Under the pieces are notes generated by a model. It had not been told where the DNA came from and did no database searches. It worked only from the letters and a program-made list of their open reading frames with translations. Below, one piece after another: positions 37,749 to 46,507 of a stretch of 64,000 bases of DNA; the first letter of the stretch is position 1; every line of letters starts with the position of its first letter. This stretch comes from JANMES01 sp038229715. Lineage in GTDB: Bacteria > Planctomycetota > Phycisphaerae > Tepidisphaerales > Tepidisphaeraceae. Both the position numbers and the translations under genes were made by a program. The stretch is taken from positions 18,737 through 82,736 of the forward strand of contig JBBROD010000005.1 in NCBI GenBank assembly GCA_038229715.1, written 5' to 3'.

Positions 37749-38576
37749 CTAACGTGGGCGACGAACACCTTGCCCGCGACCATTGCGGGCCGTACGCAGG
37801 TTGCTATCGGCCACAATGATTGGAAACGCCGTGGCGAAACCCTTGTCAGCCGGCGCGAGATTGAGCAGCAATTGCTCGCCGGCCATGGACCCGTCGGCCA
37901 ATCGATCGGCGTAAATGCCATCGTCCTCGTTGCGCGTGTCGTGCCGGCCACGCTTGGCGTAGGGCGGTTGGGCGTAGACCTTGAGTGCATCCGCTTCTTT
38001 GAAATACAACTGCGACGTGAATTCTCTGGCGGATTTGCCGTCGGCGGAAAACAATCGCACCTTAAAGTGAATGTGCGGCGTTCGCCCGCCGTACCAGCCG
38101 GGGAAGATCGTTGCGAAATTGGCGTTGCCGTCGGCATCGGTGATCTGATATCCGCGGAGCCAGGTTTGCTTCGCGGTGTTCTCGTGATTCATCGGATGGC
38201 TTTCATCAGAGTAGACGCCGACTGAATCCGTGTGCCAGACATCAACTTGTGCGTCTTTGAGCGGCGCGGGTTTGTCGCCGACCAATTCATAAACGGTAAC
38301 CGCCAGCGCCAGCGGCGAACCGTTGATTACGCTCGGTCGGGTTGTGCCTTCCAGCAGGTTGGTGCGGTTGAGCTTCTCGTCGACGAAGAACGGCCCTTCG
38401 CTCATCATCGGGCTGGCGACGAGCGGCATTCTCGGCTGGGTCGTCGGTGCGGCGATTGAGCCGGGTGGCTTCGCGAGCATACGAGCCGCCGCAAGACCCA
38501 ATCCGAGTTTGGCTGCGCTTCCCATCAACTCCCGCCGGGTGAAAATCCGGCCGACGGTTGCATCATCTTGATCCAT
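37749..38576 (-). CDS. Intradiol ring-cleavage dioxygenase-like protein, Tat-exported
   Basis: A 275-residue protein with AGGAG before the ATG. The N-terminus has TRRELMGSAAKLGLGLAAAR, a twin-arginine export signal. The dioxygenase part has DVWHTDSVGVYSDES and FPGWYGGRTPHIHFKVRL: two Tyr and two His that match the Fe(III) ligands of protocatechuate/catechol dioxygenases. These cleave catechols between the hydroxyls. Exported single-subunit relatives are common in planctomycetes and actinobacteria, and their substrates are unclear. It is divergent from the Gfo/Idh/MocA gene, 213 bases apart. No ring-cleavage pathway genes are nearby. Confidence 0.85.
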   Translation of the reverse strand: MDQDDATVGRIFTRRELMGSAAKLGLGLAAARMLAKPPGSIAAPTTQPRMPLVASPMMSEGPFFVDEKLNRTNLLEGTTRPSVINGSPLALAVTVYELVGDKPAPLKDAQVDVWHTDSVGVYSDESHPMNHENTAKQTWLRGYQITDADGNANFATIFPGWYGGRTPHIHFKVRLFSADGKSAREFTSQLYFKEADALKVYAQPPYAKRGRHDTRNEDDGIYADRLADGSMAGEQLLLNLAPADKGFATAFPIIVADSNLRTARNGRGQGVRRPR

Positions 38577-38789
38577 GGGGCAGGCTCCTAACTGAAAAAA
38601 CAGGCACAACAGGGTTGGGTGAACCCTGAGATTCTGGCGTTTAGTGCGCGAATTTACCACTGTTATTTCGCACAAACGGGCAGAAATCGGTCGCTGTCCA
38701 GGCATTTTCGTGATACAGCATTGACATCACCCGCCGAATCGTCGATTTTTGGCAGCCGAACAGTCCCTCTTTCTCAAAGGCAATTCATT

Positions 38790-39956
38790 ATGGAAAAGGT
38801 GCGTATCGGCGTGATCGGTTTGGGCAACATGGGGAGCTACCACACCGGTTATATGAACTCGCTTCCCAAAGCGTCACTGGGCGCGGTGTGTGATGTGGAC
38901 CCGGTCAAGCTGAAAACTTTTGCCGACAAACACGGCTGCCCCGGTTTTGCGACGCATCAGGAATTGCTCGCCAGCAAGACTTGCGATGCGGTCCTGATTG
39001 CCACGCCGCATTACGATCACCCGCCGATCGCCGAAGCCGCGCTGGCGGCCGGACTGCATGTGCTGTCGGAAAAGCCGATCGGAGTGACCGTCGGCGCGGC
39101 CCGCAAGCTTAACGCCACTGCGGCGAAGTATCCGAACCTGAAGTTCGGCATCGTCTTTCAGAACCGGCAAAATCCCGTCTACCGCAAGATGCGCGATCTG
39201 ATCGCCGGCGGGGAACTCGGTGAAGTCACCCGCGTGACCTGGCTGATCACCAACTGGTTCCGCACATGGGCGTACTATGCGTCGGGCGGCTGGCGCGCAA
39301 CTTGGGCCGGTGAGGGCGGCGGCGTGCTGATCAACCAGTGCCCGCACAACCTCGACCTGCTGCAATGGATCACCGGCCTGATGCCCAACCGCGTGACGGC
39401 CGTCGCGAGCCTGGGCAAAACCCACCCGATCGAAGTGGAAGACGAAGTCTCCGCGATCTTCGAGTACCCCAACGGCGCGATCGGCCATTTCGTCACCAGC
39501 AGCGGCGAAGCCCCCGGCACGGACCGCCTGGAAATCTGCGGCGACCAAGGCAAGCTGATCAGCGAAAGCGGCAAGCTGACGTTCATCCGCACCCGCCAGA
39601 ACGTCCGCAAACTCCGCGAAGAAAGCACCAAGGCATTTACGAGCACTGAAAACTGGACGATAGATATCCCCGTCAACAAAGGCGATTTCGGCGATATGCA
39701 CAAGCAAGTGACTGAAAAGTTCGTCGAAGCGATCCTCACCGGCTCACCCATGGTGGCAGACGGTAGCGAAGGCGTGAAGGGCCTGGAAATCGGCAACGCC
39801 ATGCTCCTCAGCGGCGTGAAGCGCAAGAGCGTCACCCTGCCGCTGGATGACAACGAGTACGAAGAGTTCATCAAGGAACTGGCCAAGACCTACGGCGGGA
39901 AAAAGACACTGAAGGTGAAAGCCGCCGAAACGGATTTGATGGCCTCGATGCACTAA
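38790..39956 (+). CDS. Gfo/Idh/MocA-family oxidoreductase 1
   Basis: A 388-residue NAD(P)-dependent sugar dehydrogenase-like protein. The Rossmann motif is IGVIGLGNMGSYHTGY, followed by GAVCDVDPVKL, CDAVLIATPHYDHPPIAE and SEKPIGVTVGAARKL (the E-K-P motif). The C-terminal alpha/beta domain includes GGVLINQCPHNLDLLQWITG with the catalytic-region histidine. ATG at 38790 is supported by AAAGG and by the immediate Rossmann strand; a longer frame runs across the divergent promoter region. Substrate unknown, presumably a sugar or inositol. It is followed by a strong terminator. Confidence 0.9.
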   Translation: MEKVRIGVIGLGNMGSYHTGYMNSLPKASLGAVCDVDPVKLKTFADKHGCPGFATHQELLASKTCDAVLIATPHYDHPPIAEAALAAGLHVLSEKPIGVTVGAARKLNATAAKYPNLKFGIVFQNRQNPVYRKMRDLIAGGELGEVTRVTWLITNWFRTWAYYASGGWRATWAGEGGGVLINQCPHNLDLLQWITGLMPNRVTAVASLGKTHPIEVEDEVSAIFEYPNGAIGHFVTSSGEAPGTDRLEICGDQGKLISESGKLTFIRTRQNVRKLREESTKAFTSTENWTIDIPVNKGDFGDMHKQVTEKFVEAILTGSPMVADGSEGVKGLEIGNAMLLSGVKRKSVTLPLDDNEYEEFIKELAKTYGGKKTLKVKAAETDLMASMH

Positions 39957-39982
39957 CATCAAAACCATCCCGGATACCGAGG

Positions 39983-40018
39983 GACGCGCGACTGGCAATC
40001 AGTCGCGCGTCTTTTTTT
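39983..40018 (+). terminator. Rho-independent terminator
   Basis: GACGCGCGACT (39983-39993) pairs with AGTCGCGCGTC (40001-40011), loop of 7, followed by TTTTTTT. It ends the Gfo/Idh/MocA transcript. Confidence 0.95.
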
Positions 40019-40081
40019 ACGCGACATGTCGGATAAATAAGCCGTCATACGGAACCCATTTAATACTCGCGCATCCAGCAC

Positions 40082-40164
40082 CGTCATTCTGAGGTACTCC
40101 GAAGAATCTCGGCTGGCGAAAACCGCTCGCTACCCGAGATTCCTCGGCGTACCTCAGAATGACG
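40082..40164. repeat. Inverted repeat element, family B, copy 3
   Basis: GTCATTCTGAGGTACTCCGA pairs with TCGGCGTACCTCAGAATGAC. Both arms carry the same change (ATT in place of ATC), a compensating pair that keeps the stem. Confidence 0.9.
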
Positions 40165-40228
40165 AACTGCGAAGGGTGGCGCGGGAATTAAATCAAATCC
40201 GTATCGTCCCGAGGTACAATCGCCGCCC

Positions 40229-41074
40229 ATGCCGTCCGCCCCCAGCGATACGTTTCTGCAGTTTGTTCTTGCCCGCGCCCGCGTGGTGACTCAAGTTTGT
40301 TCGTACCAGGAATGCAAAGACGGCTACACCCTCGTGCCGCGCACCGTGCCGGATTACAACTTCATCTTCCCGCTCCAAGGGAAAGTAGTGTGGGTGGTTG
40401 ACGGCATTGAATGGCCGCTATCGGCGGGCGACTTGATGCTCGTTCCGCCGGGCGTGCCACACAACGCTTACGCGCCGGGAAAGCGATTAACGCTCGGATC
40501 GATTCACGTACTGATTACGCTTCCCGGAGGGCAGGACGTGTACGACTTGCTCGTCCCCGCGCGGTTCCGATCCGTCACGCCCGGCAGCCGACTCGCGAGC
40601 TACCTGCAGATGGCGGCCGGCGAGTGGAAGCGCGGCGATCAGACCGCAACCATGCTCACCATGCCCGCCTGGGGACGGCTGGTGGCGATGGAGTTGCTCC
40701 GCCACGACGCGGCTCGCGGGCTTCTTACCCAGCGGGCGACCGATCCGCTGCTGGCGGAATTATTGGACGAACTCGCGCGCCGCCTCGCCCGGCCGACCAC
40801 GCTGGATGATCTGGCGCAGCTGGCGGGTTACACGCCGCAGCACTTGAACCGAACCTTCCGCCGCGAACTGGGCGTCACGCCTTTGCAGCATTTGGCGCGG
40901 CTTCGGATGGAGCACGCCGCAAGCCTGCTGGCGGAAGGGCGGCTGACGGTCAAAGCAATCGCGGCTGCGGTGGCTTGCGACGATCCTTACTATTTCAGCC
41001 GGCAGTTCAAACAGCATTTCGGGTGCAGTCCGGTGCAATATCGCGTGGCGGCAGGTTCAAATTCTCCATCATGA
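40229..41074 (+). CDS. AraC-family transcriptional regulator
   Basis: A 281-residue regulator. An N-terminal cupin-like sensing domain (PDYNFIFPLQGKVVWVVDGI, LSAGDLMLVPPGVPHNAYAP) is followed by two helix-turn-helix motifs: LDDLAQLAGYTPQHLNRTFR and IAAAVACDDPYYFSRQFKQH with FGCSPVQYR. The metal- or ligand-binding cupin suggests control by a sugar or small molecule. It sits 45 bases before a repeat and about 200 bases before the PhyH-like gene on the same strand, which may be its target. Confidence 0.92.
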   Translation: MPSAPSDTFLQFVLARARVVTQVCSYQECKDGYTLVPRTVPDYNFIFPLQGKVVWVVDGIEWPLSAGDLMLVPPGVPHNAYAPGKRLTLGSIHVLITLPGGQDVYDLLVPARFRSVTPGSRLASYLQMAAGEWKRGDQTATMLTMPAWGRLVAMELLRHDAARGLLTQRATDPLLAELLDELARRLARPTTLDDLAQLAGYTPQHLNRTFRRELGVTPLQHLARLRMEHAASLLAEGRLTVKAIAAAVACDDPYYFSRQFKQHFGCSPVQYRVAAGSNSPS

Positions 41075-41145
41075 AGTTCACCGATTCCATGTCGCACGCG
41101 GCGCACGATGCCTAAGCTTTGCACATGGTTTCGCTGGGAACTAAC

Positions 41146-41249
41146 CCTGTGGCACGGGCGTCCGATCCGTGCGAACGACGCAAAACCTGCGGACGATGTG
41201 ACGGCTCAAGCTGTCGCGCCGTCCGCGCGGGCCAAAGGCCCGTGGTACC
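41146..41249. repeat. Inverted repeat element, family A, diverged copy 4
   Basis: GTGGCACGGGCGTCCGATCC with GTGCGAAC faces GCGCGGGCCAAAGGCCCGTG with GTACC. Several mismatches compared with other copies, so it is an older or decaying copy. It ends 22 bases before the PhyH-like ATG. Confidence 0.65.
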
Positions 41250-41271
41250 AATACCTCAACTGGAGCAACCG

Positions 41272-42084
41272 ATGGGACACCTGATTTCCGACCGCGACTG
41301 GCAATTCTACGAAGACAACGGTTATCTCAAACTCGGCAAATTACTGAGTGACGCGGACCTGGCTGCCCTGCGTCAGCGGATCGACGACATCATGCTCGGC
41401 AAGGCCGACCTCGATTACAAACGCCTGTTGATGCAACTCGATAGCGACACCGGCAAGTACGAAGACGCCGGCGAGATGTCGCGCGGGCACAAAGGCAAGA
41501 CGCTCGATTACCGGAAGATTCAAGACTTGGAATTCGACCCGCTGTTCCTCGAGTTCATGCAGCGGCCGATCTTCAAGGAAATCTGCGCCCGCGTGTACGG
41601 CGCTGCTACGCCGATCACCTCGTTCCGCGCGATGTTCATGAACAAACCCAGCCACAAGGGAACGTTCCTCCCGTGGCATCAGGATCGCTGGTCGTTCCTT
41701 GATCGCGACCCGCTGGTCACCCTCTGGACCGGGCTCGATCCGGCCATCATCGCCAACGGCTGCGTGCAGTACGTGCCCCGCAGTCACAAATTCGGGCTGA
41801 TCAACAAGGCGCACAACTCCGGCTTCCTCACCAAGGAGCAGGCCGCGCAATACTGCTCGCCGGACAAGGTGGAATACCTGGAAGTGGCAGCCGGCGAAGC
41901 GGTGCTGATGCACAACTGGCTGCTGCACGGCTCGGACGTGAACCGCACCGACACGTCGCGCCGCGCCTTCAGCGTCTGCTACATGGACGGAAGCACCACG
42001 GCGAAAAATGGGGAGAAGTTCACTCAGGTTTTCGGGGAAGGTTCGCTGCAAGTCAGCGACCTTCAGCCCGCTGCGACAAGGTAA
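41272..42084 (+). CDS. Phytanoyl-CoA dioxygenase (PhyH) family protein 1
   Basis: A 270-residue Fe(II)/2-oxoglutarate oxygenase-like protein; GGAG precedes the ATG at 41272. The iron site H-x-D...H is visible in LPWHQDRWSFLDRDP and in VLMHNWLLHGSDVNRTD, and the 2-oxoglutarate-binding Arg is in SRRAFSVCYMD. Members hydroxylate varied small molecules; the substrate here cannot be told. Planctomycetes carry many paralogues, and a second copy is at 56730-57593. It follows an AraC regulator gene on the same strand. Confidence 0.87.
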   Translation: MGHLISDRDWQFYEDNGYLKLGKLLSDADLAALRQRIDDIMLGKADLDYKRLLMQLDSDTGKYEDAGEMSRGHKGKTLDYRKIQDLEFDPLFLEFMQRPIFKEICARVYGAATPITSFRAMFMNKPSHKGTFLPWHQDRWSFLDRDPLVTLWTGLDPAIIANGCVQYVPRSHKFGLINKAHNSGFLTKEQAAQYCSPDKVEYLEVAAGEAVLMHNWLLHGSDVNRTDTSRRAFSVCYMDGSTTAKNGEKFTQVFGEGSLQVSDLQPAATR

Positions 42085-42154
42085 CGTTTGGTCCATCGTC
42101 ATTCGACTTCAGTCGTTCGTAAATTGGCGTTGACGAATGACGATGGACCGAACG
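42085..42154. repeat. Inverted repeat, single copy
   Basis: CGTTTGGTCCATCGTCATTC (42085) pairs with GAATGACGATGGACCGAACG (ending 42154), loop of about 28 bases. It begins one base after the PhyH-like stop and could terminate or stabilise that mRNA. No other copy was found in the window. Confidence 0.85.
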
Positions 42155-42192
42155 ATTCGACAATCACCGATTGACTATTCACAATCGCGGGC

Positions 42193-43683
42193 ATGCGATC
42201 CCTGCGCCGTACGCTGATTTATCAGATCACCACGGTCATCATCTGTCTCCTCGCGGTCAGCGGGGTGGCGATCTGGGGCATCCACGGACTGAACCAGGAT
42301 CTTTCGCTCGCCACCCGCAGCTATGAGCGGCTGCGCGACGTGTATGAAATCGGTTCACACGTTTCCACCGCCCGCACGTTGGTGTCGCTGAACAGTCCGG
42401 AGTTGGAGCGCGCACAGCATGAGCTGGAGCTAGCCGAGACGAAGCTGAAGATCGAGCGGGATGAATCGACCGAGCTGGGCGGCGGATCGACCCCGGACCT
42501 GATGGCGATCTTCGACCGAATTCACACCGCCCGGACGATCGTCCGGCAGGCGATTGACAGTGGCGACAAACAAGTGGACACGACCGTGTTCCAGCAGGTG
42601 ATGGGGGCGACGGCCTATAGTGCGTCACAGATCCGCGGCTCGATCCAGGCCGCGCAGCTCAGTGCCAATGCCAAGCGCCGGTTCACGATCGCCGCGGTGT
42701 CGTCGGTCAGCGGGTTGCTCATCGCCGGCGCGATTGTGATTGGCGTGTGGCAATACCGTTCAGTCATGCGGCCCATGACGGAACTGAACGCGGGCGTCCG
42801 TCATCTCGCGTCCGGTGAGTTTTCCCGCAAACTGCCGGTGCACGGCCATCGTGAGTTCGCCGAGCTGGCTAGGGATTTCAACCAGATGGCGGCCCAGCTT
42901 GATGAGCTTTACGGGAGCTTGGAAAAGCAGGTCGAAGAAAAAAGCCGCGAGCTGGTGCGCAGCCAGCACCTGGCGAGCGTCGGCTTCTTAGCCGCCGGCG
43001 TGGCGCATGAGATCAACAATCCGCTCGGCGTGATCACCGGGTTCGCAGAGTTCACGCAGCAGCAATTGCAGCAGCAACCCAAATCAGCGGCCACCGAGCA
43101 GATCGAAAAAGCGCTGCAGGCGATCAACGATGAGGCGTTCCGGTGCAAGCAGATCACTGAGAAGCTGCTTTCAATGGCCCACAGCACCGAGGTTCCACGC
43201 GCCCCGGTGGATTTGGCTGCGGTTGCGGAAGAAGTCATCCCGCTCCTGCGGGCGCTGCGCGAGTACGAACATCGGCCGATCCGCTTTACGCGAGAGGGTG
43301 ATGCGACGATCTTAGCGAACGAATCAGAAATGAAGCAAGTGATGCTGAACCTGCTGACCAATGCGCTCGAAGCGGTCAATGACCATGCCGGCCGGGTGGA
43401 AGTGAGCGTGCGTCGCGGTGAAAAATCGGTCGAGCTGACCGTAAAAGACAACGGCCGCGGGATGACGCAACAAACGTTGGAGCGAGTGTTCGAGCCGTTT
43501 TTCACGCTGCCGCGAGAGCATCGCCGCGGCACGGGGCTGGGTTTGTCGATCACGCACGCCATCATCGACGCCCACGGCGGAAGCATCCGCGCGAGCAGCG
43601 CCGGCTTAGGCCAAGGCAGCGAGTTCAACGCGACGATTCCAGTTGCATCCTCCCTCGCCACGGAGGGGAGAGGGCGGGGGTGA
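42193..43683 (+). CDS. Membrane sensor histidine kinase
   Basis: A 496-residue kinase. TM1 is near 9-30 (LIYQITTVIICLLAVSGVAI), a helical periplasmic sensor covers about 31-160, and TM2 is near 163-187. A HAMP domain follows (RPMTELNAGVRHLASGEFSR). The phospho-acceptor is His272 in AAGVAHEINNPLG, and the ATPase domain has NLLTNALEAV, DNGRGM and GTGLGLSITHAI. No response regulator is adjacent, so it is an orphan. The last residues (SSLATEGRGRG) and the TGA stop are read from a family C repeat at 43651, so the native C-terminus may have been changed by the repeat. Confidence 0.93.
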   Translation: MRSLRRTLIYQITTVIICLLAVSGVAIWGIHGLNQDLSLATRSYERLRDVYEIGSHVSTARTLVSLNSPELERAQHELELAETKLKIERDESTELGGGSTPDLMAIFDRIHTARTIVRQAIDSGDKQVDTTVFQQVMGATAYSASQIRGSIQAAQLSANAKRRFTIAAVSSVSGLLIAGAIVIGVWQYRSVMRPMTELNAGVRHLASGEFSRKLPVHGHREFAELARDFNQMAAQLDELYGSLEKQVEEKSRELVRSQHLASVGFLAAGVAHEINNPLGVITGFAEFTQQQLQQQPKSAATEQIEKALQAINDEAFRCKQITEKLLSMAHSTEVPRAPVDLAAVAEEVIPLLRALREYEHRPIRFTREGDATILANESEMKQVMLNLLTNALEAVNDHAGRVEVSVRRGEKSVELTVKDNGRGMTQQTLERVFEPFFTLPREHRRGTGLGLSITHAIIDAHGGSIRASSAGLGQGSEFNATIPVASSLATEGRGRG

Positions 43684-43809
43684 GGGGCGAAACGTCCCAA
43701 GTCGAATGGTGTGATGCGCTGAGAAGTGTCCGAGCGTAGATCGGCAATCGCAGTTATCCGTTAAGTAACGATCCACCCTCATCCTAACCTTCTCCCGGAG
43801 GGAGAAGGA
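43651..43809. repeat. Inverted repeat element, family C, copy 4
   Basis: CCCTCGCCACGGAGGGGAGA with GGGCGGGGGTGAGGGG faces CACCCTCATCCTAACCTTCT with CCCGGAGGGAGAAGG. It spans the end of the kinase gene and the gap to the convergent debranching-enzyme gene. Confidence 0.82.
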
Positions 43810-43818
43810 ACCGGACAC

Positions 43819-45726
43819 TCACATCCCGAGTTTCACCGCCAGCCGCAGCACTTCGGCGATACTCCACGCCTGCGCGCAGCAGCCGACGGGGCGCTGCGGG
43901 GGATCGGCTTCGTAGATTTCGCTGATCGAGCCGATGCACGCGGTGTCGTTCATTCCTTTGACCAGCGGCCGGAGCCAATCTTTTGCCTGTTGGATGGAAT
44001 CGGCCGAGCGGTCGTTGACGGTGACGTAAGCGTCGAGGAACGCGCCGATCAGCCACGGCCAGACGATGCCGTTATGGTACGCCGCGTCGCGCTGCATTTG
44101 CGGGCCGGAGTAGCGGGCGTGGTAATTCGGGTCGGCGCGGCTCAGCGTCCGCAATCCCGCCGGGGTGAGCAGCTCGCGCCGGACGACTTCAACAACGGCC
44201 GACTGCTGCTCGCGCGACAGCGGCGAATTCGCCAGGCTGACGGCGAAAATCTGGTTCGGGCGGATGGCCGTGTCCTTCCGCTCACCATCAACCACGTCAG
44301 CCAGCCCGCGAAAAGGGCTGATCCAGAACCGGTCGACGAAACTGCGTTGCACGCGGTCGGCTAACTCGTTTTCACCGAGCAGCCGCAAGGCGTGATACCA
44401 CAGCGCGTTGATCTCAACAGCCTTGCCCTGCCTCGGCGTGAACGCCACGCCGTTGCATTTGGCGTCCATCCAGGTGAGTTGTGTGGACGGATCGCCTTGC
44501 GTAATCAGCGAGTCAGCCGGGTCCATCTTGATGTGGAACCGCGTTCCGTTGCGGTAGCCTTCGATGATCGCTTGGCAGGCGGGTTGCAGCACGCTGTCGA
44601 AGGTCGCCTGATCGGCGGAGGCTTTGAGGTATTCAAACGCCGCGTGGATGAACCACAGGCTTGCGTCGACGGTGTTGTAGTGCGGCTCGCTGGTGTAATC
44701 ATCGAAGCGGTTGGGGATCATCCCGTCGCTCACGTAGCGCGCAAAGACGCTCAGCACCTGCCGGGCTTCGTCGAAACGCTTGGGCACCAGCAGCAGGCCG
44801 GGCAGGGAGATCATCGTGTCGCGCCCCCAGTCGGCAAACCACGGATAGCCGGCCACGATCGTCTGGCCCGGCTGGCCGTCAGGCTGTTTGCGCTCGACGA
44901 CAAAATCCTTCGCCGCCCGCAGCAGTTGCTGCACCGCCGGCGAGGCGGTCGGGTCGACGGCGAACTCGGCCGATCGTTTTTCCAATTCCGCCGACCAATC
45001 GAACGCCTCGTTCGGATCGATCGACGTGACGATCGTGAGGCTGCCGCCGTCTTCCAACTGCACGCTGAACCGGCCGGGGGTGTAAAGATCTTCTGCAAAA
45101 TCCTGCCCGCGCTCCTGCTCGACGGCGTAGGTGTGGCCGTACCACCAGTCGGGGTTGAAGATGAACTCTCCCGCGTCGGACTTGATGTGAACGGAGTTGA
45201 CGTTATCCGACACGCTGACAGAGCGATGCTCGCTCTTGGCGTAAAACATAGCGCCGGCCCGCTGCAGCGAATGAAAATCACGCTGGCTGACGAACGGCAG
45301 CACGTTGAGCTGAACCTTCGGGCCTTTCCACTTGTAGCGGATGGCGACGGTATTTTTCTTCCAGCAGAGCAGCAGTTCCTTAATCAGCACGCCGTCGCGC
45401 ACGCCGTACTGCCAGCGGGCGACGTCGTCGACTTCAAATTTCTGTAGATAGCGATCCCCGCGCGGGTGCAGGTGCTGGCCGAACTGGTTGATCGACAGCT
45501 CTTGCGGCTGTTCGTTGTCGCCGTCAAAGATCAGCACTTCAGCGACGCGGTTGACCGTCATCAGCCGACCGACCGGCGGATTGGTCGCCGCGCAAAGCAG
45601 GCCGTGATAGCGCCGCGTGTTGCAGCTGAGGATCGTCGAACCGGCGAACGAGCCGAAACCGTTGGTGAGCAGCCATTCCTGGCTGAGGTGCGGGTCGAGC
45701 CATCCGTTGGTGTCGATGGTGTACAT
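43819..45726 (-). CDS. Amylo-alpha-1,6-glucosidase (glycogen-debranching type)
   Basis: A 635-residue enzyme. ATG at 45726 gives the typical N-terminus EWLLTNGFGSFAGSTILSCN followed by TRRYHGLLCA, the GDE N-terminal domain. The C-terminal (alpha/alpha)6 domain has PWFADWGRDTMISLPGLLLV, FDDYTSEPHYNTVDASLWFI and DAKCNGVAFTPRQGKAVEIN with ALWYHAL, and ends near AYHNGIVWPWLIGAFLDAY. It hydrolyses alpha-1,6 branch points in glycogen or dextrins. Length (about 630-680) agrees. A longer upstream frame overlaps the ATPase gene in another frame and is not coding. No other glycogen gene is adjacent. Confidence 0.93.
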   Translation of the reverse strand: MYTIDTNGWLDPHLSQEWLLTNGFGSFAGSTILSCNTRRYHGLLCAATNPPVGRLMTVNRVAEVLIFDGDNEQPQELSINQFGQHLHPRGDRYLQKFEVDDVARWQYGVRDGVLIKELLLCWKKNTVAIRYKWKGPKVQLNVLPFVSQRDFHSLQRAGAMFYAKSEHRSVSVSDNVNSVHIKSDAGEFIFNPDWWYGHTYAVEQERGQDFAEDLYTPGRFSVQLEDGGSLTIVTSIDPNEAFDWSAELEKRSAEFAVDPTASPAVQQLLRAAKDFVVERKQPDGQPGQTIVAGYPWFADWGRDTMISLPGLLLVPKRFDEARQVLSVFARYVSDGMIPNRFDDYTSEPHYNTVDASLWFIHAAFEYLKASADQATFDSVLQPACQAIIEGYRNGTRFHIKMDPADSLITQGDPSTQLTWMDAKCNGVAFTPRQGKAVEINALWYHALRLLGENELADRVQRSFVDRFWISPFRGLADVVDGERKDTAIRPNQIFAVSLANSPLSREQQSAVVEVVRRELLTPAGLRTLSRADPNYHARYSGPQMQRDAAYHNGIVWPWLIGAFLDAYVTVNDRSADSIQQAKDWLRPLVKGMNDTACIGSISEIYEADPPQRPVGCCAQAWSIAEVLRLAVKLGM

Positions 45727-45735
45727 GGTGCAAAG

Positions 45736-45798
45736 TATCAAGGGGCAAGCGGCAAGGGGCAAGCGATGGAATCTTCTATACTTGCCCCTTGCCCCTGA
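45736..45798. repeat. Inverted repeat between debranching-enzyme and ATPase genes
   Basis: AAGGGGCAAGCGGCAAGGGG with CAAG faces CTTGCCCCTTGCCCCT. The same GGGGCAAG unit is repeated in each arm. It separates two genes on the minus strand. Confidence 0.8.
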
Positions 45799-45808
45799 AT
45801 GCTCGCCC

Positions 45809-46384
45809 CTACTTATGTGCCAGTTCATCGAGCACGGCCCGCACGGCCTCGATCTTCGCGCCGATTGTCGGGTACGCGCCGATATGCCTGATGCACGGGT
45901 GTGATCCCCAGAGTCGGCTGAGGAGTAACCCGGATTCGATGGCGGCGGCGTCGTCTTCAAAACGGCAGGCGTTGGAGGCGTCGCCGTCGTAGTGCCCGAG
46001 GGCGGCGCCGGTCTGCAGCCAGAGGACGGCGTCGTAGCGTTTGAGCTGCGCGTCGAGCGCGGTTCCCAGGTCCGGGAAGTAGCCGTCCGGCCCGTCCGGC
46101 CAATACGCAGCGCCGTCGATCGTGCCACGGTCGAACAGAATCAGTTGGTCCGGATGCTCGGCGGTCATCGCGTCTTCCTGCGCGATCTGGTGGTGGTAAA
46201 TCCTCCGCTGCACGTCGCGCCGGCCGGGGATGTCAAGGCGGTCCCATCGGGTTTGCAGCTTGTCATACACATGGGTGGCGGCCTCAGGCACGCGCGCGAA
46301 ACGCATCGGATCGCCCGCCGCTATGGCGGAAGTGATCACGGTTTTTCCGGCACCGGGGCCGCCGGTCAGGACGATGCGCTTCAT
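45809..46384 (-). CDS. P-loop ATPase, NadR/Ttd14-like
   Basis: A 191-residue ATPase. ATG at 46384 starts MKRIVLTGGPGAGKTVITSA, where GGPGAGKT is Walker A. RFARVPEAATHVYDKL follows, then the Walker B-like LILFDRGTIDGAAYWPDG and DAVLWLQTGAALGHYD. This layout (V-P-E-A-A-T, D-R-G-x-x-D) is that of the AAA_28 family related to NadR ribosylnicotinamide kinase and Ttd14. These bind phosphoinositides or GTP in eukaryotes; the bacterial role is uncertain, perhaps small-molecule phosphorylation. It is divergent from the hypothetical gene at 46508. Confidence 0.8.
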   Translation of the reverse strand: MKRIVLTGGPGAGKTVITSAIAAGDPMRFARVPEAATHVYDKLQTRWDRLDIPGRRDVQRRIYHHQIAQEDAMTAEHPDQLILFDRGTIDGAAYWPDGPDGYFPDLGTALDAQLKRYDAVLWLQTGAALGHYDGDASNACRFEDDAAAIESGLLLSRLWGSHPCIRHIGAYPTIGAKIEAVRAVLDELAHK

Positions 46385-46507
46385 GCCCGGGATTGTCGAT
46401 GGTTTCACGGCGGTTGTCGAATGCGCGAACCTTCGCCCGCCACGCCGCGACGGGGGACAAAACCCTTCCATTCGACAATCGGCAATCAGCAATCGACAAT
46501 CAACGAC

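Noticed and set aside
45727..46128. Extended N-terminus of the debranching enzyme
   Set aside because: The extra 134 codons are an out-of-frame reading of the ATPase gene and a repeat; the family N-terminus begins at MYTIDTNGW (45726).
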